Shown piece after piece: positions 1 to 9,823 of a DNA stretch of 44,519 bases. The notes under the pieces are model-generated. The model made no database searches and was not told the DNA's origin. It saw only the letters and a list, made by a program, of their open reading frames with translations. The stretch's first letter is position 1; each line of letters opens with the position of its first letter. The DNA comes from Bacteriovoracia bacterium (GTDB lineage: Bacteria > Bdellovibrionota > Bacteriovoracia > Bacteriovoracales > Bacteriovoracaceae), in assembly GCA_030427595.1 (NCBI GenBank), contig JAUIBX010000005.1:1-44519 (forward strand), written 5' to 3'. Both the position numbers and the translations under genes were made by a program.

Positions 1-1
1 C

Positions 2-1954
2 TTTCTTGACCAGCAAAAAGTCCCCACAGAAAAGCAGGTTTTAAGTTTTGCTGACACAAAGCCAGTCTTTAGTGACAACTACTTCCATACGCGCCTTAGT
101 GAACCTAGTGCTTTCTTAACACGCTTTTATCGCAACTTCGAGGGAGACCTGCCCTCTCTTGGTCTGTCACGAAACTTCTTTACAGGAGACTTCAATCCCA
201 AGGATGAAAAACTTAAAGTCTATTTCCTCGCTGAAGGTGAACACCAAGAAGAAGAAATTCAGCGCCAACTAGCGTCACTTGCCGATGACATTGGTGATAT
301 TGACGACACGGTAGAAATTAAGGTTGTTTCAAGTTTTAGTGCAGACGATGGGATTGCCCAGCTCAATCCTCCTCGCCAATTTGATTCAGACTTTCTCTTT
401 AAGCTCTACAGTCATTATTCCCTACAAAAGACGGGCTTAGATTATCAAATCACCAATGCTGCCAATGTTACTTTTAAATTCTTACCGACCTCTCTCTCTC
501 AAGAGCCTTGTGAAGTTAGTGCTAAGAGCTTTTGTAGCCTAGCTCACTTTTCACCAAAAGGTGTCGCTCAAGAGATTAGAAAGGCGCTAGCGGCTGTCTT
601 TAAAGGAAAGGTTCATAAGAGTTTCTTTAATGAAAAGCTCGCAGACCTCAACAGTGACCTCAAATACAAAGGCAACAACGAGGCCTTTAAGGCCGTCATT
701 CAAAGAGAAATGGTCGATAGTCTTCCAGATGGAAAACTGGCGCAAATTGTCCCTGGCTTTGAGGAAGGTAAGGGACTTGTCGTAAAAGTTCAATTCACCA
801 AAGAAGGCTGGGATAAGCCGGAAGTCGTTCTTGAAGAGCTCGGTCACCTCCAACAAATCGTTGGCGAAGATTCAGATGTTTTCAAGCATCCTCTTTACTG
901 GGCCTCCGTCACAGTCGATGCTCAACGAGGCTCCTATCGCGCCAATGAAGTTTTGGCCGCAGCCGAAGCCGATGTTCTTACTCGCATCCGCTCTCTTGCA
1001 ACAGAGATGGATGTTTACGGTGATGAACTTGATGACTATATTGAAGCCCGTCAAAAGCAGGTTGATGACCTTCAGGATGAAATCAGTAAGAAGCTTAGGG
1101 CCCAAAATAGAGCAAGAAAGAAGCTTGCCCAACAATGGAAGTCTGTTCAAACCAAGCTAGAAACGCAGAGTTTAAAACTTGATGACTATATTGCTAAAAA
1201 TGATCGAGTCAAAGTCAGACAACTCATAGAAACCTTTCTTCCTTGGGAGCAAATGGAGCCCACTGAAGTCAATGCGTGGAGAAATTGGTTGTGGGCCATT
1301 GGTAAACCCAACTCTGACTTTGATGACTCAGAGAAGTTTGTCTTCTTTAGAGGGCTTGAAGGTGATCTCATTAGAGACTCTGATGACGGAGGGCACTTTC
1401 TCTTCTCAAGTATGCTGCAAAAGAACCAAGGAAACTACACTCGTCGTCTACGCTCCCTTAAAACTTACCGAGGAAAACTTGCTAAAAAGTCCTATGGAGA
1501 AATCCCCTACGATACAACCAGTATTGTAAACTCTCTTAAAGGTCACTCACATGAGCCCCTTGGCTCTCCTTTTATTTCGGTGTCCCACGCGACAACGGCC
1601 CACAACTTTGGCGGATACCCTAGCGTGGTAGCAGCAATGCACCTTCCCCGGGCTCGTACAATGGATAATCTCGTTTCACACTATGCTGAGACAGAAAGAC
1701 TTGTTCCTCTTATTATTTTTCCGGACGAAATCCTCTTTATTAGTGAAGGAGATAATGTCAGTAAAATTAGAAGCCGTGCCTCAGAGGCCGTTGGTCGACC
1801 TCTTACTCAGATGGAGAAGATCGGCTCTACTGGAAAAGTGAATGCCCTTGAGGCGACTCGCCAATTTTGGGAATTCATCACGGGTGCTCAACCTGATGCC
1901 CCTAATGGAGGCAGCTGCTCCAAGCTGATTCAAACCATCTTTACTGGAATGTAG
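2..1954 (+). CDS. Large protein with ADP-ribosyltransferase-like C-terminus (5' partial)
   Basis: The reading frame is open from base 2, so the gene starts upstream and about 650 C-terminal residues are visible. The middle (about 1020-1190) is rich in charged residues and probably forms a coiled coil. Just before it, EELGH followed by ANEVLAAAEADV (about 830-990) looks like a worn zincin-style metal site. The C-terminal part has three elements in the order of R-S-E ADP-ribosyltransferases: FFRG with Arg at 1349, SPFISVS from 1565, and DEILFISEGDN from 1724. In that fold they would contact NAD and supply the catalytic Glu. This assignment is inference from motif order; no full domain alignment was possible. 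Location is unknown because the N-terminus is missing. A secreted effector is one possibility. The gene converges on a beta-lactamase-like gene 11 bases away. Confidence 0.55.
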   Translation, partial: FLDQQKVPTEKQVLSFADTKPVFSDNYFHTRLSEPSAFLTRFYRNFEGDLPSLGLSRNFFTGDFNPKDEKLKVYFLAEGEHQEEEIQRQLASLADDIGDIDDTVEIKVVSSFSADDGIAQLNPPRQFDSDFLFKLYSHYSLQKTGLDYQITNAANVTFKFLPTSLSQEPCEVSAKSFCSLAHFSPKGVAQEIRKALAAVFKGKVHKSFFNEKLADLNSDLKYKGNNEAFKAVIQREMVDSLPDGKLAQIVPGFEEGKGLVVKVQFTKEGWDKPEVVLEELGHLQQIVGEDSDVFKHPLYWASVTVDAQRGSYRANEVLAAAEADVLTRIRSLATEMDVYGDELDDYIEARQKQVDDLQDEISKKLRAQNRARKKLAQQWKSVQTKLETQSLKLDDYIAKNDRVKVRQLIETFLPWEQMEPTEVNAWRNWLWAIGKPNSDFDDSEKFVFFRGLEGDLIRDSDDGGHFLFSSMLQKNQGNYTRRLRSLKTYRGKLAKKSYGEIPYDTTSIVNSLKGHSHEPLGSPFISVSHATTAHNFGGYPSVVAAMHLPRARTMDNLVSHYAETERLVPLIIFPDEILFISEGDNVSKIRSRASEAVGRPLTQMEKIGSTGKVNALEATRQFWEFITGAQPDAPNGGSCSKLIQTIFTGM

Positions 1955-1965
1955 AAAGCCTTGTA

Positions 1966-2895
1966 TTAAATCGCCCACAATAAGGCACCTAATTGGTGCC
2001 TTAAGAGGGTGAGCTCTTTTCGATTGAACCAATATTTCTTTGTGGAATTGGTTAAAAGAAACCAGCCCCTGCCTGTCTGTGCGTCCATCCAGACACTTGT
2101 ACCGGTAAAGCCCAGATGGCCAAAGGTCATGGCCGGAGCGTTGGTGCCCGCTAAAGTGTTTTGAGAATCCTCAACAGTATCCCAACCATAGAGATAGCGA
2201 TCGACCTTATCCTTTTCAAAGGCTTTCTTCATATGGGAGAGGAGATCACAGCTTTTTTGCAAATTCATCAAACTTTCAAAAAGTCCGCGAGGAGTAGAAA
2301 AAAGACCAGCGTGGGAACAGAAACGATTAATTTTGTAACAGTTATCATCATTAACAACGCCGTTCACAACTTCCCCCTGACGAAAACCTGTATCAGGGCA
2401 AAGTCCATCTTCAGGAAGCTCCTTCCAGAAAACCAGTTCTGGGTGCCAATAACCATCAACTAATTCTTTGAGGGGCTTTCCTGTTTCCTCTTCAATCATC
2501 AGCATCAGACGCAACATAGAGAGGTCAGAATATTCTGTTTCAGATTCTTTGATATCAAACTTAGTCACTGTTTCTTGCCAAGATTTACGACCGAGGATTG
2601 CCCAACGGGGTAGGCCGCCTCGATGTTCAAGGAGAAGTCTCTTCTCACCTTGAAAAAGTTCGGGCCGCATACAGGCCAGAGCGCCCATCGTAAGGACTTT
2701 AGAAACACTGGCAAGATCAAAATAAAAGTTTGAAATGGTTGATTCTTGACCTTCATGAAATTCAAGAGAGCTTTGTTCACCACTTTTTAAATTAAAGTAG
2801 GTTAAAGCGAGGTGATCGAAGTCTTGCAGCGGCCAAGAGGCCAAGATGACCTCCCTCGCTTTTTCGCTTAGTTCTTGGAGTTTTGGCAAATCCAA
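1966..2895 (-). CDS. Beta-lactamase-family serine hydrolase (class C / S12-like)
   Basis: A 309-residue serine hydrolase of the penicillin-binding/beta-lactamase superfamily. The nucleophile motif SVSK (SxxK) is at residues 63-66 after a hydrophobic run, an HRGG stretch follows near 91-94, the second motif is YSD at 122-124, and a GHLGFTG segment near the C-terminus serves as the third motif. Such proteins act as D-Ala-D-Ala peptidases, esterases or beta-lactamases, and the sequence alone does not say which. There is no clear signal peptide, so a cytoplasmic esterase or peptidase is more likely than a resistance enzyme. It lies 8 bases downstream of ppdK on the same strand and is probably the last gene of the glyS-ppdK transcript. 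Confidence 0.85.
   Translation of the reverse strand: MDLPKLQELSEKAREVILASWPLQDFDHLALTYFNLKSGEQSSLEFHEGQESTISNFYFDLASVSKVLTMGALACMRPELFQGEKRLLLEHRGGLPRWAILGRKSWQETVTKFDIKESETEYSDLSMLRLMLMIEEETGKPLKELVDGYWHPELVFWKELPEDGLCPDTGFRQGEVVNGVVNDDNCYKINRFCSHAGLFSTPRGLFESLMNLQKSCDLLSHMKKAFEKDKVDRYLYGWDTVEDSQNTLAGTNAPAMTFGHLGFTGTSVWMDAQTGRGWFLLTNSTKKYWFNRKELTLLRHQLGALLWAI
1981..2003. terminator. Perfect 9-bp hairpin at the 3' junction of two convergent genes
   Basis: TAAGGCACC and GGTGCCTTA are separated by TAATT. The hairpin lies 27 bases past the stop of the plus-strand gene, but inside the last codons of the minus-strand hydrolase. No U-tract follows on either strand, so a role as terminator or mRNA 3' stabiliser is inference. 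Confidence 0.4.
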
Positions 2896-2903
2896 GAGGG
2901 CCT

Positions 2904-5564
2904 CTAATTATTTCTTAACGCCGCTTGAGCCGCTGATAGCCTGGCAATGGGCACGCGAAAAGGACTACAGCTAACATAGTCCAGACCATTTTGATGACAA
3001 AACTCAATAGAGCTTGGTTCACCACCATGCTCGCCACAAATTCCCATATGCATTTGAGAATTGGCTTTTCTCCCCTCTCTCACGGCATGAGAAACAAGGA
3101 AGCCAACCCCCTCCTGATCAAGAGCAACAAAAGGATCACGGGCCATGAGGTCACGGCTTTTATATTCAGCTAAAAACTTACCAGCATCGTCGCGACTTAG
3201 CCCATAAGTTGTTTGGGTGAGGTCGTTTGTTCCAAAGGAGAAAAAGTCGGCATGCTCTGAAATCTGAGCGGCGGTAATGGCCGCACGGGGGAGCTCGATC
3301 ATCGTTCCAACCTTGGTGACCACTTCAGAACCACTGGCTTCATCAGTCTCTTTGAGAACTTCCTCCACTTCTTGTCTTAGTACTTTGAGTTCAGCAGCAA
3401 GACCGACAAGAGGGATCATAATTTCTGGCTTAACTTCCAGGCCTTCTTTACTTACAGCGACGGCAGCAAGAGCGATGGCCTTAACCTGCATTTTATATAT
3501 TTCAGGATAAGTAATCGCTAGGCGACAACCTCTGTGGCCAAGCATCGGATTGAATTCTTGAAGCTTTTCCTCACGGGCCTCAACCTCATCCTTAGAGATA
3601 CTAAGATATTCTGCTAACTCCGTTTTTTCTTCGTCTGAGTGAGGAAGAAATTCATGAAGGGGAGGATCAAGAAGCCTGATATTAACGGGCTTTCCTTTCA
3701 TGACGCGAAAGATGCCTTCAAAGTCTTTTTGCTGATAAGGAAGAAGTTTTTCGAGCGCCTTTTCCCTTTCGGCCACAGATTGAGCAAAGATCATTTCTCT
3801 CACAGCAAGGATTCTTTCAGCGTCGAAGAACATATGTTCGGTTCGACAAAGACCGATCCCTTCTGCTCCAAAATCTAGGGCGACTTTAGCATCTTCAGGG
3901 TTATCAGCATTTGTTCTCACCCCTAGCCTACGGTACTCATCTGCCCATCTCATAAAAGAGGCAAATTCATCGGAAATTTTGGCTGCAATGGTCGGAACAA
4001 TGCCTTCCATAACTTCACCAGTTCCCCCGTCGATAGTAAGAGGATCACCATCGTTATAAACCTTTCCACCAATGGTGAGAGTCTGATTGGTGTAACTAAT
4101 ACTAATTTCAGAACAACCTGCCACACAGGGTTTGCCCATTCCGCGCGCTACCACAGCGGCGTGAGAGGTCATCCCCCCTCTTGCGGTTAAGATGCCCTGA
4201 GAGGCCACCATGCCCGTAATATCTTCAGGAGAGGTTTCTTGGCGCACAAGAATAACTTTCTCTCCATTTTCAGCACGCATATGAGCACACTCGGAGGTGA
4301 AGCAAATGATACCAGAGGCAGCACCAGGAGAAGCAGGCAGTCCTTTAGCAATAACAGTTTTTTGCGCCTTGGGATCAAGTGTTGGGTGAAGAAGTTGATT
4401 AAGGTCCTCTGGACTGACTCTTAAGAGCGCTTCTTCTTTTGAAAGAATTCCTTCACTCACCAAATCAGCGGCTATTTTTACGGCAGCCGCAGCAGTTCTC
4501 TTTCCATTTCGTGTTTGAAGAATATAGAGCTTGCCATTTTCAATGGTGAACTCGATGTCTTGCATGTCTTTATAGTGAGCCTCTAGCTTTTGATAAATTT
4601 CAACTAAGGTATCGTAGGAGGACTTTTGAACTTCTTCTAAGGTCTTCAACTCTCTATTGGATTCATTCTTAGAATACTCATTTATGGGCGCAGGCGTGCG
4701 AATACCTGCCACAACATCCTCCCCTTGAGCATTCATCAGGTACTCACCAAAGAAGACCTTTTCTCCCGTAGAAGGGTCCCTTGTGAAACAAACCCCAGTA
4801 CCAGATTCATCACCCATATTACCAAAGACCATCGACTGGACATTTACGGCCGTGCCCCACTTGTGAGGAATGTCATTAATTTCACGATACTTAATAGCTC
4901 GCGGGTTATTCCATGAGCGAAAGACCGCTGCTATGGCGAGCCACAACTGATCCATAGGACTTGAAGGAAAGGTCTGACCTGTTTCTTCAAGAATGATTCG
5001 CTTATAAACCGAAACCAACTCTTTCCAATCTTCTGCTGTTAACTCTGTGTCTTCTTTAACACCCCTGGCCTCTTTTAAATCTTCAAGAGTGGATTCAAGC
5101 ATGGAAATATTAAAGTCCATTACAACATTGGCATACATCTGAATAAAACGACGGTAGCTATCCCATGCGAAACGAGGATTGCCCGTAAGTTTGGCCAGCC
5201 CCTCAACAGAGTCATCATTCATACCAAGGTTAAGGACAGTATCCATCATACCAGGCATAGAAACCTGAGCACCGGAACGAACAGAGAAGAGCAAGGGATT
5301 TTCTTGATCACCAAAAGACTTTCCAGTGATCTTTTCAATTTCTTCTAAAGCTTCTCTTACTTGAGCACTAATTTCATCATTAATCTTCTTGCCGCTTTTC
5401 TCATAATCAAGACAAGCTTCCGTCGTCACAGTAAAGCCGGGAGGAACTGGTAAACCTAATGAACTCATCTCGGCGAGGTTGGCGCCTTTACCACCGAGGA
5501 GAGGTTTCATCTCACGGTTGCCTTCCGTTTTTTCAGCACTAAAGAGGTAAACCCACTTACTCAT
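2904..5564 (-). CDS. ppdK: Pyruvate, phosphate dikinase
   Basis: Interconverts pyruvate + ATP + Pi with phosphoenolpyruvate + AMP + PPi in the cytoplasm. At 886 residues it has the usual bacterial length. The N-terminal ATP-grasp part carries GGKGANLAEMSSLGLPVPPG. The central swivelling domain has the phosphohistidine motif GGMTSHAAVVARGMGKPCV with His near 468. The C-terminal PEP/pyruvate barrel has GICGEHGGEPSS with the catalytic Cys near 843. All three active regions look intact. It starts 18 bases downstream of glyS and is likely co-transcribed with it. Together with maeB at 31.4 kb it gives a route from malate through pyruvate to PEP, useful to a cell growing on amino acids or organic acids. 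Confidence 0.97.
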   Translation of the reverse strand: MSKWVYLFSAEKTEGNREMKPLLGGKGANLAEMSSLGLPVPPGFTVTTEACLDYEKSGKKINDEISAQVREALEEIEKITGKSFGDQENPLLFSVRSGAQVSMPGMMDTVLNLGMNDDSVEGLAKLTGNPRFAWDSYRRFIQMYANVVMDFNISMLESTLEDLKEARGVKEDTELTAEDWKELVSVYKRIILEETGQTFPSSPMDQLWLAIAAVFRSWNNPRAIKYREINDIPHKWGTAVNVQSMVFGNMGDESGTGVCFTRDPSTGEKVFFGEYLMNAQGEDVVAGIRTPAPINEYSKNESNRELKTLEEVQKSSYDTLVEIYQKLEAHYKDMQDIEFTIENGKLYILQTRNGKRTAAAAVKIAADLVSEGILSKEEALLRVSPEDLNQLLHPTLDPKAQKTVIAKGLPASPGAASGIICFTSECAHMRAENGEKVILVRQETSPEDITGMVASQGILTARGGMTSHAAVVARGMGKPCVAGCSEISISYTNQTLTIGGKVYNDGDPLTIDGGTGEVMEGIVPTIAAKISDEFASFMRWADEYRRLGVRTNADNPEDAKVALDFGAEGIGLCRTEHMFFDAERILAVREMIFAQSVAEREKALEKLLPYQQKDFEGIFRVMKGKPVNIRLLDPPLHEFLPHSDEEKTELAEYLSISKDEVEAREEKLQEFNPMLGHRGCRLAITYPEIYKMQVKAIALAAVAVSKEGLEVKPEIMIPLVGLAAELKVLRQEVEEVLKETDEASGSEVVTKVGTMIELPRAAITAAQISEHADFFSFGTNDLTQTTYGLSRDDAGKFLAEYKSRDLMARDPFVALDQEGVGFLVSHAVREGRKANSQMHMGICGEHGGEPSSIEFCHQNGLDYVSCSPFRVPIARLSAAQAALRNN

Positions 5565-5582
5565 AGCTAATCCCTTATCTAT

Positions 5583-6908
5583 TTAAAATTTAAGCTTGTC
5601 TTTGAGGTAATCGGCGACTTTGTCCATGGCGACTCTTTCTTGGGTCATGGCATCGCGATCTCTAATGGTGACGGTATTATCATCCTTGGTCTCATAGTCG
5701 ATAGTGACACAATAAGGAGTTCCAATTTCATCTTGACGGCGGTAGCGCTTGCCAATTGAACCGGCCACATCAAATTCGGCCATGTAGTCTTGCTGAAGGT
5801 CTTTAAAAAGGTTGCGAGCTTTTTCTTCAAGACCATCTTTTTTCATGAGAGGAAGAACGGCCACTTTAATAGGGGCGACCTTAGGATCAAACTTAAGAAC
5901 AACACGTTCTTTTTCCTTATCCCCTTCAAACTCTTTTCGGTAGGCATCGCACATAATCGCCAAGGTACAGCGGTCTAGGCCTACTGAAGTCTCCACAACA
6001 TAAGGAACGTACTTCTTATTGCCATCAGCTTGATCAACATATTTTTGAGACTTGCCACTGAATTCTTCGTGGCGACCAAGGTCGAAGTCAGTACGAGAGT
6101 GAATACCTTCCATCTCGTCCCAACCTTGAGGAAATTCATATTCAATATCAAAGGCACGGTCAGCATAGTGGGCCAGCTCGTTGCCCTTATGCTCATGCCA
6201 GCGAAGCTTCTCTTTGCGAACACCATTACTGAGGTGCCACTGCAGACGATCCTCTTGCCACTTTTCAAAAGCTTCAACTTGAGTTCCTGGCTTCACAAAG
6301 TATTGCATCTCCATTTGTTCAAATTCACGCATACGGAAAATAAAATTCCCTGGAGTAATTTCGTTTCTAAAGGCCTTCCCAACTTGAGCAATTCCAAAAG
6401 GAAGTTTCATTCTCATTGAAGACTGAACATTGAGAAAGTTAGTGAATATCCCCTGTGCCGTTTCTGGACGCAAATAAACAGTCGAAGACGAGTCCTCTAC
6501 TGGACCCATTTGAGTTTTAAACATCAGATTAAAATCACGAGGCTCAGTAAACTGATCTTTGGCTCCACAGTTGGGGCATGGCTTACTGGTATCAATCTTG
6601 TCAGCACGAAAACGATTCTTACACTCCTTACAATCGACCATCGGATCACTAAATCCGTCGACGTGACCAGAGGCCTTCCATACTGTTGGGTTCATTAAAA
6701 TTGAGGAGTCGATACCGACAACATCCTGGCGGTAGGTCATGGCCTTCCACCATCTATTTTGAAGATTTTTTTTGAGTTCGATTCCTAGAGGACCGTAGTC
6801 ATAGCAGCCTCCTACGCCACCATAGATTTCCGAACTTTGAAAGAGAAAACCCCTTCTTTTGCAAAGGCTCGCAAGATCGGCCATGGACTTGAGGTTACTT
6901 TCTGACAC
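5583..6908 (-). CDS. glyS: Glycyl-tRNA synthetase (dimeric class II type)
   Basis: Charges tRNA-Gly with glycine. The 441 residues match the single-chain alpha2 form found in archaea, eukaryotes and some bacteria, not the two-subunit glyQ/glyS enzyme. Evidence includes the N-terminal segment [15 protein letters not shown], a Cys4 insert (CKECK ... CPNC), [35 protein letters not shown] (motif 2), and a C-terminal anticodon-binding domain from about residue 340. The start is GTG, with AGGAG a few bases upstream. The gene leads the minus-strand group glyS-ppdK-hydrolase. Confidence 0.96.
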   Translation of the reverse strand: MSESNLKSMADLASLCKRRGFLFQSSEIYGGVGGCYDYGPLGIELKKNLQNRWWKAMTYRQDVVGIDSSILMNPTVWKASGHVDGFSDPMVDCKECKNRFRADKIDTSKPCPNCGAKDQFTEPRDFNLMFKTQMGPVEDSSSTVYLRPETAQGIFTNFLNVQSSMRMKLPFGIAQVGKAFRNEITPGNFIFRMREFEQMEMQYFVKPGTQVEAFEKWQEDRLQWHLSNGVRKEKLRWHEHKGNELAHYADRAFDIEYEFPQGWDEMEGIHSRTDFDLGRHEEFSGKSQKYVDQADGNKKYVPYVVETSVGLDRCTLAIMCDAYRKEFEGDKEKERVVLKFDPKVAPIKVAVLPLMKKDGLEEKARNLFKDLQQDYMAEFDVAGSIGKRYRRQDEIGTPYCVTIDYETKDDNTVTIRDRDAMTQERVAMDKVADYLKDKLKF

Positions 6909-6940
6909 AACGCACTCCTGGAAAAGAATTAGATGTGCGC

Positions 6941-6998
6941 ACTATACCTTAAAGCCATTGCAGCTGCCTAGAGGCGCAGAATTGCTAATGGCCTTTAG
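6941..6998 (-). promoter_or_regulatory. Candidate glyS promoter and upstream imperfect inverted repeat
   Basis: On the minus strand a -10-like TATAGT lies at 6946-6941, about 33 bases ahead of the glyS GTG, with no good -35 box. Just upstream, TAAAGCCATTGC (6950-6961) pairs imperfectly with GCTAATGGCCTTTAG (6984-6998). Whether this dyad is regulatory cannot be told from sequence. Confidence 0.3.
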
Positions 6999-7100
6999 AC
7001 GCTACGCAAACCCCACTTTCTTTAAGCTTTAGTGCAGTAAAAGTTACACGACCAAGAGTGTTGCATTCTCAAAAGCTAACCCTTGCCATAAACCACCCTT

Positions 7101-8066
7101 ATGAAAATTTTCTCCCTCGTCGCCATAGTGCTTCTCACACTCAACGCTGTGGGTAAACCATCTAAAGCTATTTTTGGTGCGGACAACCGCCGTGAACTCT
7201 ATCAAAGTCCTAAGGCCTTCCAAGACCTTGCCAGTGGAATAGGAACTTGGCTTGCCCCTCTCTTTACCTCGACAGAGACCCAAACATCCTCCCAAAGTGA
7301 GGCGACACTTAATCTAGAATTTCCCACCATGAATGAGCACTATGCCTTATGTGCTAAAGAGAAGTTCTCTGAGCAACCCACCACGATGATTTCATGTACG
7401 GGCTTTCTTATCGCTGAGGACCTCCTTCTTACGGCCGGCCACTGTATGGTTAATGTCGGTCAGGCCACCAATCAGGTCACTCCGATGTGCAGCGATTTCA
7501 ATTGGCTCTTTGACTATAGCATTACTAAGAGAGGCCAAGAGCTTTTAAGAAATATTCCTGCCAGCAAAGTCAGCCAATGTGAAAAAGTTCTCTTTGCTAA
7601 GCACTTGGGAGAAGGTGATCAGCGCATGGATTTTGCTCTTATTAAACTTAAGAGAAAGTATCCCGAGCGCCACCACTTCAAAATTTTTCTTGGTGAGATA
7701 CAAAGGGGCATGGCCGTTCACATCGTGGGTCACCCCTCAGGGCTGCCGCTCAAGTATGCCGGTGGTGCCTATGTTCTCAACGCGAGACCGGGCTCTCAAT
7801 ATTTTGAGGCCAATCTCGATGCAGTCGGTGGCAATAGTGGCTCCCCTGTTTTTAATCATCGCGGTGAAGTTCTTGGCATTCTTGTGCGTGGTAATGATGA
7901 CTTTGTTGAAGATAAAGAACGGAATTGTGACCGTTGGAACCGCTGCCAGATGACGGGTAAGAACTGCCAAGATGGTGAGCAACAAGTTGATTATGACAAC
8001 GGCATGCACGTCCAAAAGTTTAGTCCAGAATTTCTTAAACTTCTTTCTCCTTATTTGAATCAATAA
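7101..8066 (+). CDS. Secreted trypsin-like serine protease
   Basis: A 321-residue S1-family protease. A Sec signal peptide spans about residues 1-23 (MKIFSLVAIVLLTLNAVGKP, then SKA). The catalytic triad is complete: His114 in LLTAGHC, Asp177 in RMDFALIKL, and Ser246 in GGNSGSPVF. Paired cysteines, including the one beside the His, suggest disulfides and an extracytoplasmic location. The family cleaves peptide bonds, and predatory bacteria carry many such enzymes, so degradation of prey or host protein is a reasonable inference. It stands alone on the plus strand, divergent from glyS and converging on the ABC exporter with a 5-base gap and no terminator between. Confidence 0.93.
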   Translation: MKIFSLVAIVLLTLNAVGKPSKAIFGADNRRELYQSPKAFQDLASGIGTWLAPLFTSTETQTSSQSEATLNLEFPTMNEHYALCAKEKFSEQPTTMISCTGFLIAEDLLLTAGHCMVNVGQATNQVTPMCSDFNWLFDYSITKRGQELLRNIPASKVSQCEKVLFAKHLGEGDQRMDFALIKLKRKYPERHHFKIFLGEIQRGMAVHIVGHPSGLPLKYAGGAYVLNARPGSQYFEANLDAVGGNSGSPVFNHRGEVLGILVRGNDDFVEDKERNCDRWNRCQMTGKNCQDGEQQVDYDNGMHVQKFSPEFLKLLSPYLNQ

Positions 8067-8071
8067 GGAAA

Positions 8072-9781
8072 TTACTGAGAGAGAGCGTAGAGCTTAGAGT
8101 ACTCTCCGCCACGGTCTTTCAAGTCTTGGTGTGAGCCTTTCTCAACTAAGTTCCCTTCATGAAGCACATAAATACGATCATAGTCTTGAATAGTCGAAAG
8201 CCTATGGGCGACAGCAATAACAGTCTTATGACCGGCCAGGTTTTCTAGGGCCTTTTGAACGACCTTTTCAGATTCATTATCGAGGGCCGAGGTCGCTTCA
8301 TCGAAGAGAAGAACTGGGCTTTCTTGCAGATAAGCACGAGCAATAGTGATTCTCTGTTGCTGACCACCAGAAAGGCGTGTTCCTCTATCGCCTACAATCG
8401 TTTCAAGACCGTCAGGTAATTTATCAATAAATTCGTCACAGTAAGCGACTTTGAGGGCCTCTCTAATTTGCTCATCACTACACTCACGCCCAAGGCAAAG
8501 ATTGCTTCTGATGGTGTCATTGAAGAGGAAAATATCCTGGCTCACAAGACCGAAGTAAGAGCGCAGAGTCTCTAAACGATAAGAAGAGATAGGTTTGCCA
8601 TCAATGAGGACCTCGCCCTTTTCGATGGGGTAAAGACCCAGAAGAAGATTAATGAGAGTTGATTTCCCTGAGCCAGAGAGACCAACAAGGGCGATCTTTT
8701 CGCCTTTTTTAACTTCTAATGAGAGGTTTTTAAGAACATCACCTTCACCATAGGAAAAGGTTAAGTCCTTAACCTCAATTCCCTCTTTAAAATCCGCCTT
8801 CTCAATGGAACCGCAATCAATTTCTTCCGGCATATCAAGAAGCTTATAGATGCGATCACTAGCAGCTCGTGCTTGAGAGAGCTTCACATTGGCCTGAGAA
8901 AATTTACGAATAGGATCCATAAAGAGAGCGAGGGCCGCAATGAAGGAGATAAACTCGCCAATGGTTGTTTGACCACTTTGAATACGATAGTGAGCAAAGA
9001 CAATCACTCCAGAAAAGGCAATCGCGCCAACAACTTCAACAAAGGGGTGGGCCATCTCTTCAACAAAGGTCGTGCGCATTTGCGCTGAGAAGAATTGATT
9101 CTGTGTGGAAGAAAAACGCTTGAAAACAAAGTTCTGGAGATTGAAAGCTTTTGTGATTTTATGGGCGCTAATTCCCTCTGCAATACTATGAGTAAGCTCC
9201 CCTTGTTCTTTTTGAACAAGGCCTTGGTTATTTTTAACTTTCTTGCCACTAACGCCAAAAATAGCGATGAGAAACGGGGCCAAAACCAAAATGATAAGAG
9301 TCAATTGCCAGTCGGCCCAAAAGGCCATACTCAAGTAGACAATCGCTTTAAGAGGCTCGCGAATCAGGTCAATAGTGGACTTAAAACCATAGGCAAAAAT
9401 CTGAGTGTCATTAAGAATATGGGATATCAAATCCCCCTGCTTACTCTTTCCAAAAAAGGAAGCCGGTAAGCGCATCAGCTTTTTAAAAATCTCTTCTCTT
9501 ACTGAACAAGTTGCGCGGTCAACAATGTAGCGCAGCCAATAAAAGTGAAAGAAGCGACAGGGAAAATTAAGAAGACCGAGGGCCAAGAGTTGAGCTGCTA
9601 AAAGAAGAGTGTCTTCACGGGTCGCTTCTGGACTAAGGCCCTTATCAAAGAGTGGTTTAACAAGAGAAACCTGGAGACCCCCAATGGCCGCAAGGGCAAA
9701 AGAAAAGAGCACAGCACCAATCGCCCTCTTGCGATAGGGGTAGATATAGGAAAAAAGCTTAGAGGAGACGAGGTCAAACAT
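8072..9781 (-). CDS. msbA: MsbA-type ABC exporter (fused membrane and ATPase domains)
   Basis: A 569-residue half-transporter that works as a homodimer in the inner membrane. Residues 1 to about 310 hold six predicted membrane segments. The ATPase domain carries Walker A GLSGSGKST, the Q-loop segment LVSQDIFLF, the signature LSGGQQQR, Walker B VLLFDEATSALD and the switch His in AHRLST. Length and domain order fit the lipid-flippase group typified by MsbA. Export of lipid A core is the usual role, but other lipid or peptide exporters look alike, so the symbol is a best guess. The nearest upstream gene on this strand is recO, 42 bases away. Confidence 0.88.
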   Translation of the reverse strand: MFDLVSSKLFSYIYPYRKRAIGAVLFSFALAAIGGLQVSLVKPLFDKGLSPEATREDTLLLAAQLLALGLLNFPCRFFHFYWLRYIVDRATCSVREEIFKKLMRLPASFFGKSKQGDLISHILNDTQIFAYGFKSTIDLIREPLKAIVYLSMAFWADWQLTLIILVLAPFLIAIFGVSGKKVKNNQGLVQKEQGELTHSIAEGISAHKITKAFNLQNFVFKRFSSTQNQFFSAQMRTTFVEEMAHPFVEVVGAIAFSGVIVFAHYRIQSGQTTIGEFISFIAALALFMDPIRKFSQANVKLSQARAASDRIYKLLDMPEEIDCGSIEKADFKEGIEVKDLTFSYGEGDVLKNLSLEVKKGEKIALVGLSGSGKSTLINLLLGLYPIEKGEVLIDGKPISSYRLETLRSYFGLVSQDIFLFNDTIRSNLCLGRECSDEQIREALKVAYCDEFIDKLPDGLETIVGDRGTRLSGGQQQRITIARAYLQESPVLLFDEATSALDNESEKVVQKALENLAGHKTVIAVAHRLSTIQDYDRIYVLHEGNLVEKGSHQDLKDRGGEYSKLYALSQ

Positions 9782-9823
9782 GTTAGCTCAATTTTAGAGA
9801 TCGGTGGCACCTAATGTCAAAGT

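Noticed and set aside
6950-6998. Inverted repeat upstream of glyS as a T-box riboswitch
   Set aside because: No T-box consensus or specifier loop is visible; only an imperfect dyad remains.
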